A DNA stretch of 64,000 nucleotides from Thunnus maccoyii (Eukaryota > Chordata > Actinopteri > Scombriformes > Scombridae): contig NC_056544.1 of assembly GCF_910596095.1 (NCBI RefSeq), positions 4,557,655 through 4,621,654 on the forward strand, in the 5' to 3' direction. The number at the start of each line of letters is the position of its first letter. The first letter of the stretch is position 1. A program made the position numbers and the translations under genes. Of this stretch, positions 23,816 to 34,871 are shown one piece after another. The notes beneath the pieces were generated by a model that saw only the letters and a list, made by a program, of their open reading frames with translations, was not told the origin of the DNA and made no database searches.

Positions 23816-24389
23816 TAGGGGCGGGAATCACAGAATAACTGATGATATGATACTATCATGATACATTGCCCACAATAACGATGGCATCATGATACAGCGA
23901 TTCTGCGATACTCGACACATTGCAAGACAATTCATCTACGATACATCACTATATCTATGTAACAGAAGAAAGAAAAAATACCCCTAAACAGGCAAAAAGC
24001 ATGTATTTATTTATGTATTTATTATGGAACTGTGGTGTCAGTTTCACAGAATTTGACAACTGAGATGAAACAATAGAGTCTTAGCTTAACACACTACACA
24101 CACTGACTGCAACTTGTCCACATGTGCCATCACTCTAATAAGACAAGACAGGGAAAAAAATTCTGGGTTTTATTAAATCAGTTACAATTTGCAATATCAA
24201 AAACACTGAAGAACACTATGACGGTAGATTAACTTCATAAATTGACTTCACATAAAAGACGGAACCGCGCCTCGAGACTGTGGACATTTGTGTCGTGGTT
24301 TCAGTCTCGGTGTCAAAACCTTTACACTCCTAATTATGTCAACAGCAGTCAAAAAGATTTTTCCTGCAGACACATTAGTCAGCTACTTT

Positions 24390-24427
24390 GTTGGCTACTT
24401 TCATAGTCAGCTATGAAAGTAGCCAAC
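24390..24427. repeat. Perfect hairpin, 17-bp arms, 4-base loop
   Basis: GTTGGCTACTTTCATAG, then TCAG, then the exact reverse complement. It sits at the 3' end of the recognisable hAT transposase tail. Confidence 0.95.
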
Positions 24428-24429
24428 AA

Positions 24430-25330
24430 CAAGGGAGCTCTGGTGCTCTTGAATGTCTTCCTGAGGAGGTCAGCAGGTGCAGAATTCCTCTTCTTTGGTG
24501 TGTGTGCAGTGGAGGGATCATTCATTCAATCATCCATCGTCACTGGTGTCAAGACATGCAGCAGCACTGTGCTCAGTAGTGCTCTCTTGAGAATTATTCT
24601 GCATTTCCAAGTCTGCAACATCCTCTTGTAAGAAAATGAACAGTGGCACACCTTTTACATGATTATTTAAAAACATGCTCACATCAAGTCAACCATTTCT
24701 ATTAATTTAAAATTTTCACACATGACTTTTTGCATATGGGTTGGATACATATGGAAGGCATCTCTAGCAGCAGTCTGATGGTTTGAAGGCAAAATTGCAA
24801 CTAAGAATTCAGATGACCTACTACTGTTTAAAAGATGTAATTACCTGCAGAACAGCAGCCATTGACATGCCAAAGAGGTTTAGGAATACATCTCCGCATA
24901 TCTTGGAACAGGAAGAGCAGACGTTTAAACCTGGGGTCTGAGGCTGATGAGACATACAAGTTGTTTTTCTCCTCTGTGGAGCCATATCTCTTTGATAGGT
25001 CTTGATGGATGGTGCTCTTTATCTCTCTGACAAGAGGGGAATTCTCAATGGTGCCGATTATGTCACTCAAAAGTTGGGCATGAAGTGGAGCAATGACAGA
25101 AACTGTTCTGAAACTGGGCTCTTCTCCTCGCACATGATGTTTGTTGCCACCAGCATTGGCCTGAGGGCTTGCAAAACCTCTGTCACAATCTGCTCCTCAG
25201 TCTCTCTCTGCATCCACACACACTCTCATCCCCAGCTCTCTGCTTTGCTTCTCCCTGTTATTCTCCTCCAGTCCACTAGAGACCCTCAGCCTCTTCTCCC
25301 TGTTATAGTGTGTTGGAGAAGGTTGATTTG
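24430..25330 (-). pseudogene. hAT transposase C-terminal half, fragmented
   Basis: In order on the minus strand: QIVTEVLQALRPMLVATNIM, then after a one-base shift SVIAPLHAQLLSDIIGTIEN, STIHQDLSKRYGS and SSASDPRFKRLLFL. Further downstream are EDVADLEMQNNSQESTTEHS and PKKRNSAPADLLRKTFK. These correspond to the ZBED-like hAT pattern (APL...LL; aIhdDLskRY; iASaLDPRFK.LpFL; KR..aLddLLg.tF). Frame breaks and a stop separate them. The hAT dimerisation motif is absent. Confidence 0.75.
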
Positions 25331-25489
25331 AGTTGTATCTTTAAAAGACTATCTGGCATGATATTATTTAAGTTGCCATTATTAGTTAGCCTGTCTTTGT
25401 CTCATACAGCTTATACTCAGTCTTGGTTATTAGGAGGGTTTTTGGTTTTCTGTTTATTACATTAAAGAGGTTGTAGTGTTGTTTGTGTA

Positions 25490-25840
25490 TTTGAGTTGTA
25501 TTCATTTGTATTCTGTGGCAGTGTTGTGTATGTTGGTTTATTATGAGGAGGATCTTGTTTGCTGTTGCTGTTTTTCCTCCTGTGCTCCTCCCCAGCCTGC
25601 TTTACAGTCTTATGTCCTTCTACACACCTGCCCTGCATCAGCCTCGTCAGCCCTGCCACACCCCCAATATTTCCTCCAGCCAATCAGCTTCTTGCCCATT
25701 CCCCTGTGTTTCCCCCAGCCTATCAGCTCCTTGACTGTTCCCCCTTTTTCTCAACCTCTTCAGCATTTGAGATGTCTGTCTCAGTCAGGGTGCAGATATC
25801 AGAGACACTCTTTCTCAGCTTTAATGAAAAATAAGGATAG
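25490..25840 (+). mobile_element. TGTCA-type dispersed repeat, copy 2
   Basis: Contains the shared modules acctgccctgcatcagcctc, gtcagccctgccacaccc and cagccaatcagcttcttgcc/cagcctatcagctccttgac. These are the complement of the modules in copy 1 (1869-2549) and match copy 3 at 54880-54960. The two cagccaatcagct modules are tandem here. It is inserted in the hAT transposase region. Confidence 0.55.
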
Positions 25841-25918
25841 AATGGAACTTTCATTAAAAAATTAGTTTAATGTATATTTTGAATGACAGAGCCTAAAATA
25901 TAAATAAATGATCTTTCA

Positions 25919-26032
25919 TTAAAGTGCTATGCTGCTCTGTTCTTGCATTAATTTCAAGTTTAGCCAAGTTGAATTTCAGTAATGACTGTACTGACAGTAA
26001 TGAAGTTGTGAATTACATAAAATATTTTGTGT

Positions 26033-26072
<40 letters not shown>

Positions 26073-26169
26073 ATTTGAATTATTTATATTTGAATTGATG
26101 ATTCATATTTTATACTAAAATTCAACTTGCCTAAGCTTTGATGTATGAACAGAGCAGCATAGCACTTAA
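25919..26169. mobile_element. Palindromic MITE flanked by TTAA
   Basis: The left end is TTAA-AGTGCTATGCTGCTCTGTTC. The right end is GAACAGAGCAGCATAGCAC-TTAA. Outer arms of about 20 bp are nearly perfect, and a second matching pair lies inside (aagttgaatttcagta versus actaaaattcaacttg). TTAA at both ends is the piggyBac target signature, but TTAA is itself palindromic and could belong to the inverted repeat. The centre is a (TA)n run at 26040-26064. Further inverted similarity (25995-26020 versus 26195-26225) suggests a second palindrome overlapping it. Confidence 0.75.
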
Positions 26170-26309
26170 ATTAAAATTCATGAATTAATATTTTTGGCTA
26201 TAACATTCACAACCTCATTATTAAAATTGAATCTATATGATATACAAATCAGATGCATACATACATATTTTAATACACTTTATCAGTAACAATGTACATC
26301 CACACTTAC

Positions 26310-26525
26310 CTCAGGAGATAAGAGTGCAGCACAGACGGCAGACTGCTGCTCGAGAAGCCGGGAGAGCATCTCATAGGCGCTGCTCCATCAGACAACAACA
26401 TCTGTTATGAGCTTGTGTTGTGGAAGGTCAAGGATCCTCTGGTTTCTCTTCAGTGCATCAGCGGCTGTGGTGCTTCTGTGGAAGAAGATGGAAATCCTCT
26501 GGACCTTGGCAAGCAATTAATTAAT
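26310..26525 (-). pseudogene. hAT transposase middle block
   Basis: The minus strand reads RLLGRVRRISIFFHRSTTAA, DALKRNQRILDLPQHKLITD, then WSSAYEMLSRLLEQQ and SAVCAALLSPEV. The hAT consensus here is lgrvRkivtfFhrSttan..Lk..Q..l.lp.hkLi.DV.TRWNSt..ml.R.leq. A TGA lies where TR precedes WNS. This confirms the hAT assignment of the surrounding element. Confidence 0.78.
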
Positions 26526-26529
26526 TGAG

Positions 26530-28289
26530 AGGAAACATAATTAATCAATCTTATATCTGAAACTCACAGACTCTGAATATAGTGACCTCCATCTCTGATA
26601 TAAAGGAATACACAGATACAACTTGGCTATAAACCAAGATATTTAACTACCAAGGGATAGGGATGAATGGGAAACACTTAGCATATATAGATATATACAC
26701 ATATATACAACTAAAATGAATGAATGAATGGATGCATGAATGAATGGGTAAATTAACAAATTATTGCAGTCAGAATAAAGGAATGAACGAGTTGGTGAGG
26801 GGCCAAGATTCTAACTACAGCCAATAAAAATTACATTTTTAAATAGCTCTTTGCATCAACTCTCAGACAGAAGCATAGTAGATGGTTTTCCTACTGTTTC
26901 CGTGTTGATGAAGGGCAGATGATGAAGCGAACTTCCTGGAGAGCGCCCAGCAAGGCGCAGCAGACTCAGAGATCTTCGGGTCGCCAGAGTGACAGCCAGA
27001 TGAGAAGGCTGCAGCAGGTGCAGTGAAGCACTTTGGGTCACTGCTTCTTAAGAGGATGAACTCAGTCTCAGACTAGCTGAGGCCGCGTCGTGGACACACA
27101 CAGCAGGGAGGGGTCATTCAGTGGCAAGCTGTAGACTTGGATGAAAATAGGAGATTACGAAAATAACATATATTCAAATGGCAAACGGTGTGGCTTGGCT
27201 TGTGGCTTAGGCATCTTTGCAATCTTTTGCTCCTTAGTTGAGTCTCTTTCTGGAGCTATCATCTCTCAGCCATATTAAAAAAACGTCCTCAACGCATGAG
27301 CAACTATCACGGCTGATAAGGCCGAGAAAAAACAGAAGAAGCAGCAGCAGTCAGCCAGGCAACAACGCAGAAGAAGAGCATCAGCCACTTGACAAAGAGT
27401 TGTAAAAGTTTTTATAGTCTAGAGGCATGTTTAAGGAGAAAGAGGATTCTTGGCATTCTTGCATTGATTACTAATTAATTCCTATGTGTGGAGAGAAAAA
27501 CTGACCCTCAAATAAAAGGGAATAATTTTATTCTTATAGAATATTTAAAGACTATGCACACTTGCAAAATGAATACTCACTCATTTCTGTTGCCATTGCC
27601 AATTTCATTACCACATCATGAACCAGTGACATTGATTAACCAAATAAAACACAGAATAAAATCAATATACCTTCATTTCCTAATCTGTAATTAAATCTAC
27701 GAGAGAAAGCATTATTCTAGCAATAGAACCTCAGCTAAATAACACACATACACTGGTTAATATCAAATAAATCAAATGCAATAATATGTGTGACTTATAA
27801 TTAACAAATTTTGAAGCAGAGTTTGAATTTCCATAATATCAAACTAATTAAATTTTTCTTGGACTTAACATGAGGGTTAACATTGGTTGGACAAGTCAAG
27901 ACACTTATTGCACATTAAAGAAAAAGGAGAGAAGGAGATGGGGTGACTCAAGGTAATGCAGATTCTCCAAAAATGTATGACTTAAGAGATAGTTGACTAG
28001 CAGTAGAAGGGAGGATAGTCCATGCAGGTTTGGCTGTTTGTATCTGAAAAGAAAACAAAGTTGTCAATTTCCAAAACTGTCCATTTTCTTTCCATGGCTG
28101 GTAGTGAGAAGGCTGGGTTTTAAGTTATGTTCAATGGTTTCCTGGCCTTTAGGTCAGAGGTCATGGTCATGGCCCCTGGTCATTGGGTCTGTGCGCATGT
28201 GTGTGCTCCTGCACCTAAACAGACAGACTGTTAGGCCAAAAGAAATCTTTTTTTTTTGAAAGAATTAAACATTTCTTCTGTTCCTGGGT
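26530..28289. other. Unexplained segment between hAT blocks
   Basis: The expected transposase part (the TDNAxNm...hCxaHtinL region) is not present here. The DNA is AT-rich with a GC-richer patch at 26930-27110. It is either inserted sequence or transposon non-coding DNA, and no other family could be identified. Confidence 0.35.
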
Positions 28290-28520
28290 TCATTATCCTA
28301 CAGGTGTGACTCTTGTGCATCACCCTAGTTTGAAGAATGTGAGATTGCATTTACCACTCGTCAATAAAATGAGCAGTGATGGTCACATAGGACTCGGTGG
28401 CCCATGAAGTCCACCCATCGCAGGTGAGTACAACTCTCTCAGCAGATTCAAATGCATCCTCCACCTTTGCTCTAGTCTCTGCATACAACACTGCATAGCT
28501 TTTTCAGTGAAATATTTTCA
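28290..28520 (-). pseudogene. hAT transposase N-terminal catalytic block
   Basis: The minus strand reads YAETRAKVEDAFESAERVVL, TCDGWTSWATESYVTITAHF, IDEW-stop-MQSHILQTRVMHKSHT. The consensus is v.lTtDgWTSratesYvtvTaHyid.eWkLqs.vLqtr....sHT. It includes the first catalytic Asp (TCD, usually TTD) and the WTS motif. One in-frame stop sits after DEW. Confidence 0.82.
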
Positions 28521-29300
28521 ACTAGACAGGAAAATGTTTGGTTGAACAAACAAAACATTTCTTCGAACAACAATAGAGAATAAACTCACCTATAGTTGCA
28601 GCTGAATGTGAATCTGCGTTGAACTTGATGTGAGTGAGAGAAGACAACCAGCTGTTCCTCCATGTTAACACCTGGTCAGTGTACAACTGAACCTCTGAGC
28701 ATCACCTCTCCTTAAGTGGTGTTGACATGAATACTTTTTCTCCATGTGAGATGATTGGATACTGATTGAACAGTGTGAGAATCTTCAGCAGAATGTGACA
28801 GAAAGAGATTCACTGATGCTGGAAGATGATGTCACTTTAGACTTAATGGAAGCTGCTCTAACACTGACTTTCAAGGCTAGAAGCTCATTTCCATCTGTAG
28901 TCCCTGGGCAGAGGCCACCCATGATGATGATGATGATGAAGTAAATGCTAACAGTCAAATGTGGTGAATTAAAGCATTAAACAGACACAGTAAAGACATC
29001 AGTATTAAAATGAAGACAGAAATTAGAAAAGAATAAAAAATACAGGATAACAATACTATTCCCCAACTAGCCAGTATACCATCAGTTATCTCAACATGTT
29101 TAAGAACAAACAATTCATCATGACAAGAAATGTCCAACCAGACACAGGTACTAATGCTGGCCAACATAATCAATGTATCTGAGCTCAGTGACTGCAGGTC
29201 TGAGTATCTTTCTGCCATGTTTTCAAACTAGATTTAAAATATTTAAAAGTACTGCGCCCTTGGATACTCAATGGTAAAAATTTCCACATACTGGCTGCAA
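28521..29300. other. Intergenic, nothing recognised
   Basis: A short (ATG)n run at 28920-28940 is the only structure. No terminal inverted repeat of the preceding hAT element could be located here. Confidence 0.4.
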
Positions 29301-31124
29301 GAGGTCACTGACTTCCTGCTTTCCTACAGTGCAGATGCTCTGCTGCTTGCTCTCACCTCTGCTTGCATTTTTCTGCTGATAATCTTGTTTTTCTTCTGTG
29401 AGAAGTTACAAGCAGCGGCTCCTGGATACTTATAAATCACTGGGACTTTTTGGATTTGGACCGGGACTTTTTAGATTGTTTCATAGATATAGTAGGCAAT
29501 TGCCATATTTCAACATTTCCTTCTCGGGACTGGGTGAGCATGGTCTACCAACAGTACAAACCTGTACTGCAGTGAATGGAAACGTGGTACTTAGCTAAAG
29601 CTAATTAGCAGTAAGATGCCCTTCTCCATAGACGACTACCACAAACTTCTACATAAAATTGCTGTGCTGGAAACCAAAATTCATTGGTTAAGTGAGCGTG
29701 GAAGTGAATGGACTGTGTGGGAACGACACTACTTTACCATGGACTCTAAACAGTGGACAAGAGCATGCTAACTCATGGCTAATTAGCACCAACAAGCGTA
29801 CCAAGAAACAGGAGGGCTGTGTACCAGGTAATAAATCTACAAGTGGTAGCCTAGTCCTTCCTGCAGTTTTAATTTTGACAGCAAATTTTGATCTAGTTTT
29901 AGTCATAGTTTTTTGACTAAAATGCCATTAAGTCATATTTTAGTCACCTAAATTTTTTAGGTTTTAGTCTAGTTTTAGTTGACTAAATGTCATACAAGTT
30001 TTAGCATTTAGTATTATTTAGTATTACAAGTTTTTTTTCGACTAAATCTACAGTATTTAGTCAACTAACATCTAACAGATTTAGTTACGATGTAATGCAT
30101 TATGTAAGCATTTCTCTAGAATTTCCAAACTCATTTTATACCCCTGGAGGAAATGTCTATTAACTTGTTAAAGAATGGTATTAAGGTTTGAACGTGCGAT
30201 ACTGACACAGATTTAACTGTTGTGATATGATACATGTCTTCATGTCATTATGTTTTATTTATTTATCTTAAAATTAAATACATATTAAATCAATTCTCAT
30301 GAAATAAACAATATGGCCTTGCTTTTTCACTAAAGACCAAAAACCAAAAAACCAATAATTAGATGCATTGTTTAGAACAACTTGCATATGACATTCTTCA
30401 TTCTTTCAAGCAGAAGTGCAACTATCAAATATTAAAAAGAGAAACTGTATTGACTTTAATGCCATTGCACGTAGTACCTGAATATAGAAAATATTAACAG
30501 TCCTCTGTTAATAATGAAAACAAGTATCAAGTAACTCAAGACAAGCAATATAGATTTGGGTTGTGCTCTTTTCTACAGCTAGCACAGGCAATGGAAGTGA
30601 ATATAACACTTCTGCTTCTCAGACTGATGAAATGAAATATTGTAAAAGGCAGCAATGCCATTAGTGCATAAAAACATGAATCAACAGCATACATATTACC
30701 CACATACTCTTGGATTGTGCTTATTTCTATATGAAGAAATATCAATACTTCAGCGTTCACTGTTAATTATTTCAACAGTTGCAAAAGAAAAAAAAAAGAT
30801 CCTATCTCCAAATATTGAAAACATATGCCTCAAAGACTGTCAATAGCAGGGAATGCAACCATTCTAACTCAACATTGTCAACATTAAAACAACAACTGCT
30901 AGGTTACAATGCCATTAGTGTGGGAACTAAAAATCAGCTCCTCTCTCTCGCTCAGCATTGACAATAGAGGTAAATATCACATTAAGCTTAAAAACAAACC
31001 AGTAATTCAGAATGAGATTGTGCATATTGTTGCTATAGGAAGTGCTGTCAGTGGCAGTGAATGAATACAACAGTTCTATTTGGTTCAATTCATTTTAAGG
31101 AAAGCACCAAAATCGTGGCAATAC

Positions 31125-31478
31125 ACATAGGTATTTAAACAGACCTGTCAGGTTGAGGGTGTCTGTCAAGACCCAGCAAATGGATTTCAACAATGGATCA
31201 GACACGGATCGACTTTCCTGCCACATAAATATATGAGGACATGAGGAACACATGGGGAAATAAATTAGGTAAAAACAATGATGAAACTAAAGAAGGAAAT
31301 AATTCTGGACAGCTCCTAACTACTGCCAGCAGCAGGATCAGCACCTTGGAGAGCTGATCAAGTCCTGACAACTGCGTATGATGATTTTTTACATGATTAA
31401 AATTAATGATTGATGATGAATGATGAATGATGAGTAATAATAATTTTTGAATAATATTTAAAAAATATTCTTTAACAT
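31125..31478 (+). repeat. Fragment shared with the TIR element at 3976-5328
   Basis: Matches 4510-4785: taggtatttaaa.agac, gatcagacac.gatcgactt, ctgccagcagcagga, ccttggagagctgatc.agt and aatattctttaaca, all in order and orientation. Only the internal part is present and no TIRs are visible. This copy has an extra (ATGATGA)n expansion at 31400-31435. Confidence 0.75.
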
Positions 31479-31689
31479 GTACCTAACAAGAGGGAACCAG
31501 CCAAATAAGCATAAACTATAAAAAAGGTTTCTATTTTAACCCTCAACATCTTAATGATGGAAATACTTTTGCATGAGATAACAAATACAATTGGAAAAAA
31601 AAAACAAAGATGCACCACTAGAGCAGACAGTCCCAACATTAGTTTCATGTTCATGTGATCATTAACTGTAATGTAAAAGAATAATAACA

Positions 31690-32665
31690 AAAATGGCTCA
31701 CTGCAGATCATCATCAATTTCAGACCCAGGGTCACTTTCCATTATGGTGGAGTCTTCTGAATCCTCAGAGCTGGTTTCTTCTCCTTCTGCTGTGGTGTGT
31801 TTAAATGGTGTCATGATATTACTCCCATTGTCTGTTATTACTGTAAGGATCTTTTTCTTTGATCCAACTTTAGCATACATTTGTCCACATATGCCTTGAG
31901 TGACTATGCAGTGTGTGGGTGGGCTACTTGGTCAAGGGCCATCAATATGTGTTCAGGTTTATTTTATTTAACACAAAAGTAGCATTACTTATAGCAAGGA
32001 ATGAAGCCAATAGATACTCTCCGGGCAGCAGCCAGTTTCTTTTTGAATTTTTGTCTTTCATCTTCATAGTGTATGTCAATCAGATTGCTTATTTTAGTTT
32101 TCTTTGGAACAGTAAGCTTCCTATCTACTGTCTCTATCATTAGAACAAAGTCCTCATCTTCAGTCGTTGTGACTGGTAATCCTGTGCGTCCAATCCATTT
32201 TGCTGTGGCTTCCTCCTTGATGTGTCGTTCTTCAGAGTCACTTCTGTACTTTGAAGCACTTAGAGGGGCTGTTGAAATATTCTGCTGGGATGAACCAGCT
32301 TTATTTGCACTCAGTGGCCCATTCTTGTCATTGGAGGTCTTCTCTATCTGAGGTTGAATAAGGGAAAAAAAATCAAGATCTGATTTTTCTCTCCCATCAC
32401 CTACAGTACAGTACAGGACAGCAGTGGTTTCTTTTAGCTTGTATTGTATTTCAAGTTTAGCAAAAACACACCAGCTTGGGTTAGCGGATAAAATAACATT
32501 AGCTTGAAAAAAAAGACCATTTAAGTGTGCTTACGTTTGCATGAATTTGGGGACGACTCGTCTGCAAATGTTGCTCCAAGTTTGTTGTGTTTTGATGATT
32601 GTCGCTCTACATGGTTTGCAAAGGGTCTTCTTTTCCTTGACATCAAATGTGAAATATATCCAAAT
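31690..32665 (-). pseudogene. Degenerate hAT transposase with BED zinc finger
   Basis: The N-terminal end on the minus strand reads DIWIYFTFDVKEKKTLCKPC, giving the BED Cys pair. After a one-base shift it reads NTTNLEQHLQTSRPQIHAN, the BED HL...H half with the second His replaced. Further on are EERHIKEEATAKWIGRTGLP and DFVLMIETVDRKLTVP. At 31880-31800 is ILTVITDNGSNIMTPF, the hAT TDNgsN catalytic-Asp block, followed by an acidic tract. The protein breaks off at about 31690, before the usual C-x2-H and dimerisation regions. BED finger plus TDN motif make the family call firm. Confidence 0.83.
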
Positions 32666-34570
32666 ATCTGTTCTTCTCTTTCTCCCAAATGTTGACATTT
32701 CCATACAGTTTATGAGACATGCAGTAAGTGTGAATGTCAGTTAACTTCCTGCTGGGTAGATCAGTTCTATTCAGTTGTGTGCATCTAATCTCCCACTCCC
32801 TACCACACAAAGAGATTAGCTGATCCATCGTGCCACTAAAGCATATTTGAATTTGAGTAGTTCTGATTAGATCTCTTCCCAACTTGTCCCACCCTAACAT
32901 TTTCATCTAGTTTTCATTCATTGATGAAAATGTCAATAGATTTCATCATAGTGTCATCATAAATTGGTTTTTATTTAGTTATTGTCTCGTCAGTGAAAAA
33001 AAGTCATTGAAGAATAATTTTCGTCATAGTTTTCGTCAATGAAATTAACACTGCCTCCCTGGAACTCTCTTGGTGCAAAGCCTAAGAGTAAATCTTTTCC
33101 CTGGGAAATGAGAGGATGAGTAACAGGCAGAGCTCAGCCCCCTAAGATTTATGATGCGTCTGGCTGGCCTGCATTATCATCCAGGCAGAGCGCCTTTTCA
33201 ACCCCTGTTCTTAGTAGGACACAGCCATGGACAGCTGAGAAAGGAAGAACTAGCAACAAACCTCCCCAACAACCGAGTGTGCAACTAGAGAACAGATTTG
33301 CTCAGCACAGCAGGGTACGCACTGAGAGTAACTCAGAAAGTAAAAGGCTATAGGGAAAGCTAACGACTGGGCCTCAAACTCTGATTGTGGGTGAATTTGC
33401 TGTAAAAGATGTAAGAAGAATGTGCAGTAAAAACACCAAAATACTCTGCTTTCCCAAGGATATGATCTCTGACATGGCAGAAAGAATCCTGCATACCATT
33501 GCTGCATATATAACTATGAAAACCATCATAGTGCACATAGGGACCAATGATGCTGTGAAAAATGAGACTTTATTGATCTGTTGAACACAGTCATCTCCTT
33601 GAATGCTGAGGTGTTTATCAGTGGCCTTCTACCACCAGTCAGAAGAGGAGCTGTTAGATTCAGCAGGTTGTTGGCACTGAACATATGACTTTCAACTGCA
33701 TTTACCGTCCATTCATGGCACTTTACTGATTTCAACTTTTTACATAATCTTTTTAAGGCAGATGGACTTTGCCTTAAAAAGTCAAGAGTAAAATTTTTTA
33801 TCTTTAACCTATTTTACTTCCTATGTCACCCATCTGTTCCCTCTGCCTGGCAGGTTCAACGTTGGTGGACAGGCTGACAAAAAGTTACCCAAAACTTCCT
33901 TTTTAGGTTAGGTGTTGGGCAAAGAACCCTACCATGTAAAAAAAACTGTGAACAGAAACTGCAAAAGCTTTCAAAATACTTCTGTTGGTTTATAAAGCAC
34001 TGAATGGTTTAGAGCCAAAATACATTTTTGATCTTCTGTTACATTATGACCCATCCAGACCTCTCAGGTCGTCTGGAACAGGTCTGCTTTCTGTCCCCAA
34101 CATCAAAACTAAACATGGAGAAGCAACATTTAGTTTTTATGCTCCACATATCTGGAACAAAATCCCAGAAAACTGCAAGTCTGCTGCAACTCTCAGTTCT
34201 TTTAAATCAAGGCTGCCACTGCCTTTTATTAAATCAAATTTGAGGCTCTTGATTAATTTTTTGTGCTGCACTGTAAATTTTATTCCTATATTTTATCTGT
34301 CTTATTCTATTTTAGCTTATTTTTATTTCAATTTTATTTTATTTCACCAAAAACGTGGTTTCCACAGGTAGATTTTATTCCCTGGACAACACCAATTTCT
34401 CTGCCATATATATGCGTAACCAATCTATTTCTTTTTTAATCAGCTTTTTATAAGTAAGCATGAGCACAATAATAGATTGCAGACAGAGAAAGCACAGTGC
34501 TGAGCAGCTGGATGAAAGGAGAGATCGTTGTAAAGAGGGAACCATCCTTGTATCTAAAATAATAGAATCC

Positions 34571-34870
34571 AAATAGAGATGCACCAATCGATCTGCCCGC
34601 CGATCAAAATCGGCTGTTTATCAGCTAATCGGCCATGACGAGTGACTGGCCCCAGTCAGTCTCATAAATCTGATTTTTTGCCAGCTGCACTTTGCTTCAC
34701 GTACACAGCTGCTACAGCACAGACAACACACACAAAACATGCACATTGCACACACAGCACACAGACAGTACAGCCCCACACACACACACAATGTGCACGT
34801 CGCTCACACAGTGTGACACTGGAATCGGCAGGTCAGACATTTAAAAATTAGAAATGGCCAAGTAGTAGTG
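34571..34870. mobile_element. Probable hAT-type non-autonomous element end
   Basis: Starts tagagatgcaccaatcgatc, then a palindromic gatctgcccgccgatcaaaatcgg region. The start is the YAGrGrTGCACCGATC-like terminus I know from vertebrate hAT MITEs. A CA/TG-rich low-complexity stretch follows (34726-34800). The opposite end was not found. Confidence 0.45.
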
Positions 34871-34871
34871 A

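Larger units (their letters stand above)
23815..28520 (-). mobile_element. Large shattered hAT transposon (lineage B)
   Basis: Transposase pieces occur in the right order on the minus strand: the DxWTS region at 28500-28290, the GRVRRI...WSSAYEML block at 26520-26310, the C-terminal core at 25200-24830 and the low-complexity tail near 24610-24430. The 3' terminus looks like the 23815 end (taggggcgggaatcac, then gatacatt.../gatacagcgattctgcgata), a subterminal pattern I know from teleost hAT elements. Between the pieces are later insertions: a TGTCA-family repeat at 25490-25840 and a TTAA MITE at 25919-26169. The 26530-28290 gap is unexplained. The 5' terminus was not found. Confidence 0.65.
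29864..33053 (-). mobile_element. hAT transposon (lineage A), 3.19 kb, with 8-bp target-site duplication
   Basis: The left terminus is CAGTTTTAATTTTGA. The reverse complement of the right terminus is CAGTGTTAATTTCA, so 12 of the first 14 positions agree. The flanking octamers are CCTTCCTG (29856-29863) and CCTCCCTG (33054-33061), 7 of 8 identical; hAT elements make 8-bp duplications. Subterminal regions carry repeated gactaaa/tttagtc words, as in many fish hAT MITEs. A degenerate transposase lies on the minus strand at 31690-32665. The left half (29.9-31.5 kb) holds no transposase and includes a fragment shared with the element at 4 kb. Confidence 0.88.
29300..34371 (+). mobile_element. L2-like LINE, interrupted by a hAT element
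   Basis: The left part (about 29300-29863) has a 5' leader and an ORF1 start at 29617: MPFSIDDYHKLLHKIAVLET (typical L2 ORF1 N-terminus). The right part (33054-34371) resumes with NSLGAKPKSKSFPWEMR. At 33380-33590 it has an SGNH-esterase-like segment (LIVGEFAVKDVRRMC; TIIVHIGTNDAV), then SLNAEVFISGLLPPVRRG. After an internal deletion near 33870-33980 it ends with the ORF2 C-terminus: MVYKALNGLEPKYIFDLLL, RPLRSSGTGLLSVP, FYAPHIWNKIPENC. The interruption at 29864-33053 is a separate transposon. Frameshifts and a TAG in ORF1 show the LINE is dead. Confidence 0.82.
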
